From CAIZIN01 sp964483025 (lineage in GTDB: Bacteria > Patescibacteriota > Minisyncoccia > Phycocordibacterales > CAIZIN01), in NCBI GenBank assembly GCA_964483025.1, contig CAYZZT010000019.1:1-13588 (forward strand): 13,588 nt of DNA. Direction: 5' to 3'. This document shows positions 11,950 to 13,588 of this stretch, one piece after another. Position 1 is the stretch's first letter. Each line of letters begins with the position of its first letter. Below the pieces are notes generated by a model, which ran no database searches, was not told the origin of the DNA, and saw only the letters and a program-made list of their open reading frames with translations. The position numbers and the translations under genes are program-made.

Positions 11950-12153
11950 ATGGAAACAGAAATATTAAAAAAATTACAAGAACAAGAGTCGAAAATAGAA
12001 CAGATTTATATATCTGTTGAAAAAACAAGAAAATATTTTCAGTGGACAATGATAATTACAGTTGCGCTTGTTGTACTTCCACTCATAGGTTTGTTTTTTG
12101 CTATCCCCTCTTTTCTTTCTCAATATAATCAAATACAGACTCTAGGGATCTAA
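11950..12153 (+). CDS. Small single-pass membrane protein (67 aa)
   Basis: METEILKKLQEQESKIEQIY starts a short coiled-coil-like Glu/Lys/Gln helix. It leads through SVEKTRKYFQW into one membrane segment (about 32-55, TMIITVALVVLPLIGLFFAIPSFL) and a short polar end. I do not recognise a named family, although short proteins with a VEKTRKYF block before one membrane helix look familiar from Patescibacteria; that is recollection only. The ATG at 11950 is preferred over the in-frame TTG at 11944 because of the extended -10 at 11932-11940. It ends in TAA and runs toward the terminator shared with the convergent DUF2914 gene. Confidence 0.75.
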   Translation: METEILKKLQEQESKIEQIYISVEKTRKYFQWTMIITVALVVLPLIGLFFAIPSFLSQYNQIQTLGI

Positions 12154-12179
12154 CTTATAACCCCTAACAGATAACTTAT

Positions 12180-12220
12180 AACAAAATAAAGCTTTTCCTT
12201 TGGAAAAGCCTTATTTTGTT
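12180..12220. terminator. Bidirectional terminator between convergent genes
   Basis: AACAAAATAA-x-GCTTTTCC pairs with GGAAAAGC-x-TTATTTTGTT around the loop TTT: 18 paired bases with one mismatch. It lies between the 67-aa gene (ends 12153) and the DUF2914 gene (ends 12259) and can serve both. The flanks contain simple TTATAAC/GTTATTAG repeats. Confidence 0.8.
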
Positions 12221-12258
12221 ATTCTGATTTTGAGTTACTTGTTATTAGTTATTGATTA

Positions 12259-13308
12259 TTAGTTGACGATCTCAAACGTCTTCCTCCCAATAAGCTGACC
12301 ACTCTCCGTCTCTATATCTACCCTCCAAAACCCTGGAAAGAGTGCTTCCCTAATTGAATACGTACGATATCCATCACTACGCCCACCATATATAGAAAGT
12401 TTTATACGCCCAACATCCTCCCATTTTTTCATCTTTTCGTTGTAATTATACCAAACATGAAAAACATTCGTGTTTAATTTTGCAGGAGAATAAATTGAAC
12501 TAAAAAGATAAGCTTTTTCGCCTTTTTTTAAATGAAAAGTTTCGGTTGAATTAAAAAATGAAAAAAAAGTTTTTTCTTGTCCCCCCAAAAGAACATAGGC
12601 TCCATTTGGATTTTTTGTTACAGAAGTATAAAGACCAATTTCTTTGAGAGCGAGGGGTGCTGGTGGAATCATATTAGTAAAATATAAAATATTTATAATT
12701 ATAAAAATTCCACCAATAATATAAATAAGCATATTTCTACTTTTCTTAATTTCATTCATTGTTACAAAATGAAGAATATAAATAAATAAAGAAATTAAAA
12801 CTAGACTTAAAAGTCCGCTTAATATAAATACCCAATCTCCTATTTTCTTTAGCAATATAGGCATTAAAAGAATACAAAAAGAAAAAATTGCCATAAAATA
12901 CACCCCAATTTGGACACTAAAACGAATGTAGTGTTTTTTGAAAAATTCATTACCTAAAAGATAAGCTAGGATAACGAGAAGAAATGGCCAGCTAGCAGAG
13001 AAAGTAGCACTACGAGCATAAAAAACAAAAGATGCACTAAAACATCCTCCGAGAACAAACTGCATTACAAAAAGAAACCATGGACGAGCTTTTTCTAGAA
13101 AAACTGTTTTAACTTTTCCTCCATCATAAAGATTTACACAAACAATACAGAGTCCAACAATGAAAAGATATGAAACCAATACTAATTTATCCCACAAAAT
13201 ATCTAGGCTTCGCAAAGTAAAATTGTCTAGGAAAAATCCAAAAACAAGCATTGCTGACGAAATATGATTTTCGTATTTCTTAAGAAAACTTTTGAGTTTG
13301 AACTTCAT
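12259..13308 (-). CDS. Polytopic membrane protein with C-terminal DUF2914-like domain
   Basis: 349 residues from the ATG at 13308. The first ~220 residues contain about seven hydrophobic segments, starting with ISSAMLVFGFFLDNFTL. The C-terminal ~95 residues are soluble and beta-rich, with the pattern of DUF2914: HLKKGEKAYLFSSI, NVFHVWYNYNEKMKKWEDVG, RIKLSIYGGRSDGYRTYSIR, ALFPGFWRVDIETESGQLIG, KTFEIVN. The function of this family is unknown to me; the arrangement suggests an exported sensor or binding domain after a membrane bundle. A GTG at 13326 would give six more residues, but it overlaps the extended -10 box 13317-13325, so the ATG is preferred. Stop TAA. The gene is divergent from the methyltransferase gene, with an 80-bp palindrome between them. 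Confidence 0.82.
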   Translation of the reverse strand: MKFKLKSFLKKYENHISSAMLVFGFFLDNFTLRSLDILWDKLVLVSYLFIVGLCIVCVNLYDGGKVKTVFLEKARPWFLFVMQFVLGGCFSASFVFYARSATFSASWPFLLVILAYLLGNEFFKKHYIRFSVQIGVYFMAIFSFCILLMPILLKKIGDWVFILSGLLSLVLISLFIYILHFVTMNEIKKSRNMLIYIIGGIFIIINILYFTNMIPPAPLALKEIGLYTSVTKNPNGAYVLLGGQEKTFFSFFNSTETFHLKKGEKAYLFSSIYSPAKLNTNVFHVWYNYNEKMKKWEDVGRIKLSIYGGRSDGYRTYSIREALFPGFWRVDIETESGQLIGRKTFEIVN

Positions 13309-13316
13309 ATAGAAAT

Positions 13317-13325
13317 ATTGTACCA
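13317..13325 (-). promoter_or_regulatory. Extended -10 promoter of the DUF2914 gene, near-leaderless
   Basis: The minus strand reads TGGTACAAT, with 8 bases to the ATG at 13308. The left arm of the 80-bp palindrome (13327-13343) starts two bases upstream and covers where a -35 element would be, so anything binding the palindrome could act on this promoter. Confidence 0.65.
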
Positions 13326-13326
13326 C

Positions 13327-13406
13327 AATTTTTAAAATTAGTCGGGAAAAGGTCTGGCCTTAAGCATTCAAAAGGCCAGACCTTAAAGAGACTAATTTTA
13401 AAAATT
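13327..13406. repeat. 80-bp nested palindrome between divergent genes
   Basis: The outer arms AATTTTTAAAATTAGTC (13327-13343) and GACTAATTTTAAAAATT (13390-13406) are perfect 17-bp complements. A symmetric 5x5 internal bulge follows. The inner arms AAGGTCTGGCCTT (13349-13361) and AAGGCCAGACCTT (13372-13384) pair over 13 bp around a 10-base loop. It lies between two divergent genes and does not resemble the TGTCAT/ATGACA elements. It could be an operator, a miniature mobile element, or an RNA hairpin. Confidence 0.85.
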
Positions 13407-13449
13407 CCATCAATGGACTAAAGAGTATGAATAAGATAAACTCTCTACT

Positions 13450-13588
13450 ATGTTAACCAAGGCGAAAATCAAACTTATAAAATCTCTCCACGAAAAAAAA
13501 TACCGTAATGAATATGGTCTTTTCTTGGTAGAAGGAGAAAAAAGTGTAAAAGAATTATTGAAATCAGATTTTAAAATCAACTATATTC
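13450..13588 (+). CDS. SpoU/TrmH-type RNA 2'-O-ribose methyltransferase, N-terminal part
   Basis: Only the first 46 codons are in the window. MLTKAKIKLIKSLHEKKYRN followed by EYGLFLVEGEKSVKELL fits the substrate-binding N-terminal domain of TrmH/SpoU-family enzymes, which add a methyl group to a ribose of rRNA or tRNA (LIKSLxxKKYRxxxGLFxVEGEK). The methyltransferase domain itself, with its knot and SAM site, lies beyond the window. A weak TAAGAT box (13432-13437) sits 12 bases before the ATG. No Shine-Dalgarno sequence is visible. Confidence 0.75.
   Translation, partial: MLTKAKIKLIKSLHEKKYRNEYGLFLVEGEKSVKELLKSDFKINYI

Noticed and set aside
13309..13326. GTG start at 13326 for the DUF2914 gene
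   Set aside because: It would overlap the extended -10 box TGGTACAAT; the ATG at 13308 fits the promoter spacing seen for other genes.

Overview
The window is an AT-rich, gene-dense bacterial segment. It resembles the reduced genomes of the Candidate Phyla Radiation (Patescibacteria, Parcubacteria-like). That placement is an inference from four things: short gene spacing, genes with extended -10 boxes almost touching their start codons, the eukaryote-like type of isoleucyl-tRNA synthetase, and several small membrane proteins without named families. No rRNA or tRNA gene, CRISPR array, transposase or phage gene was seen. The standard bacterial code fits every gene.

Layout. Most genes lie on the minus strand, so transcription runs from right to left. 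In that order they are: a membrane protein with a C-terminal DUF2914-like domain (12259-13308); a 57-residue membrane micro-protein (11566-11739) whose stop codon directly touches the start of a PAP2-family phosphatase (10945-11565); folD (9857-10708); a SIMPL/DUF541 protein (8851-9639); ileS (4889-8761), whose stop directly touches recO (4004-4888); a 640-residue membrane-anchored surface protein with Ig-like/DUF11-like modules (1929-3851); and glyS (346-1749). Two genes lie on the plus strand: a 67-residue membrane protein (11950-12153) and the first 46 codons of a SpoU/TrmH-type RNA methyltransferase (13450 to the window end). Bidirectional hairpin terminators sit at 296-331, 8812-8842 and 12180-12220.

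The genes are mostly housekeeping: charging of tRNA-Gly and tRNA-Ile, one-carbon metabolism, recombinational repair, RNA methylation and envelope functions. Two things stand out. First, IleRS (1290 residues) carries a complete histidine-phosphatase domain inserted in its catalytic half, with every expected active-site residue visible. Second, the window is full of palindromic elements that begin with TGTCAT and end with ATGACA. They occur as single half-units or head-to-head pairs, in most of the intergenic gaps, and also inside ileS (twice) and recO, where they are translated in frame as extra peptide. A second repeat family, built from two hairpins, is nested in the recO insertion and recurs at 10847-10930 and at the window start.

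Other structures are an 80-bp nested palindrome between the divergent DUF2914 and methyltransferase genes, a 15-bp duplication carrying an extended -10 promoter around one palindromic element, and three perfect DnaA-box 9-mers scattered across 2.6 kb.
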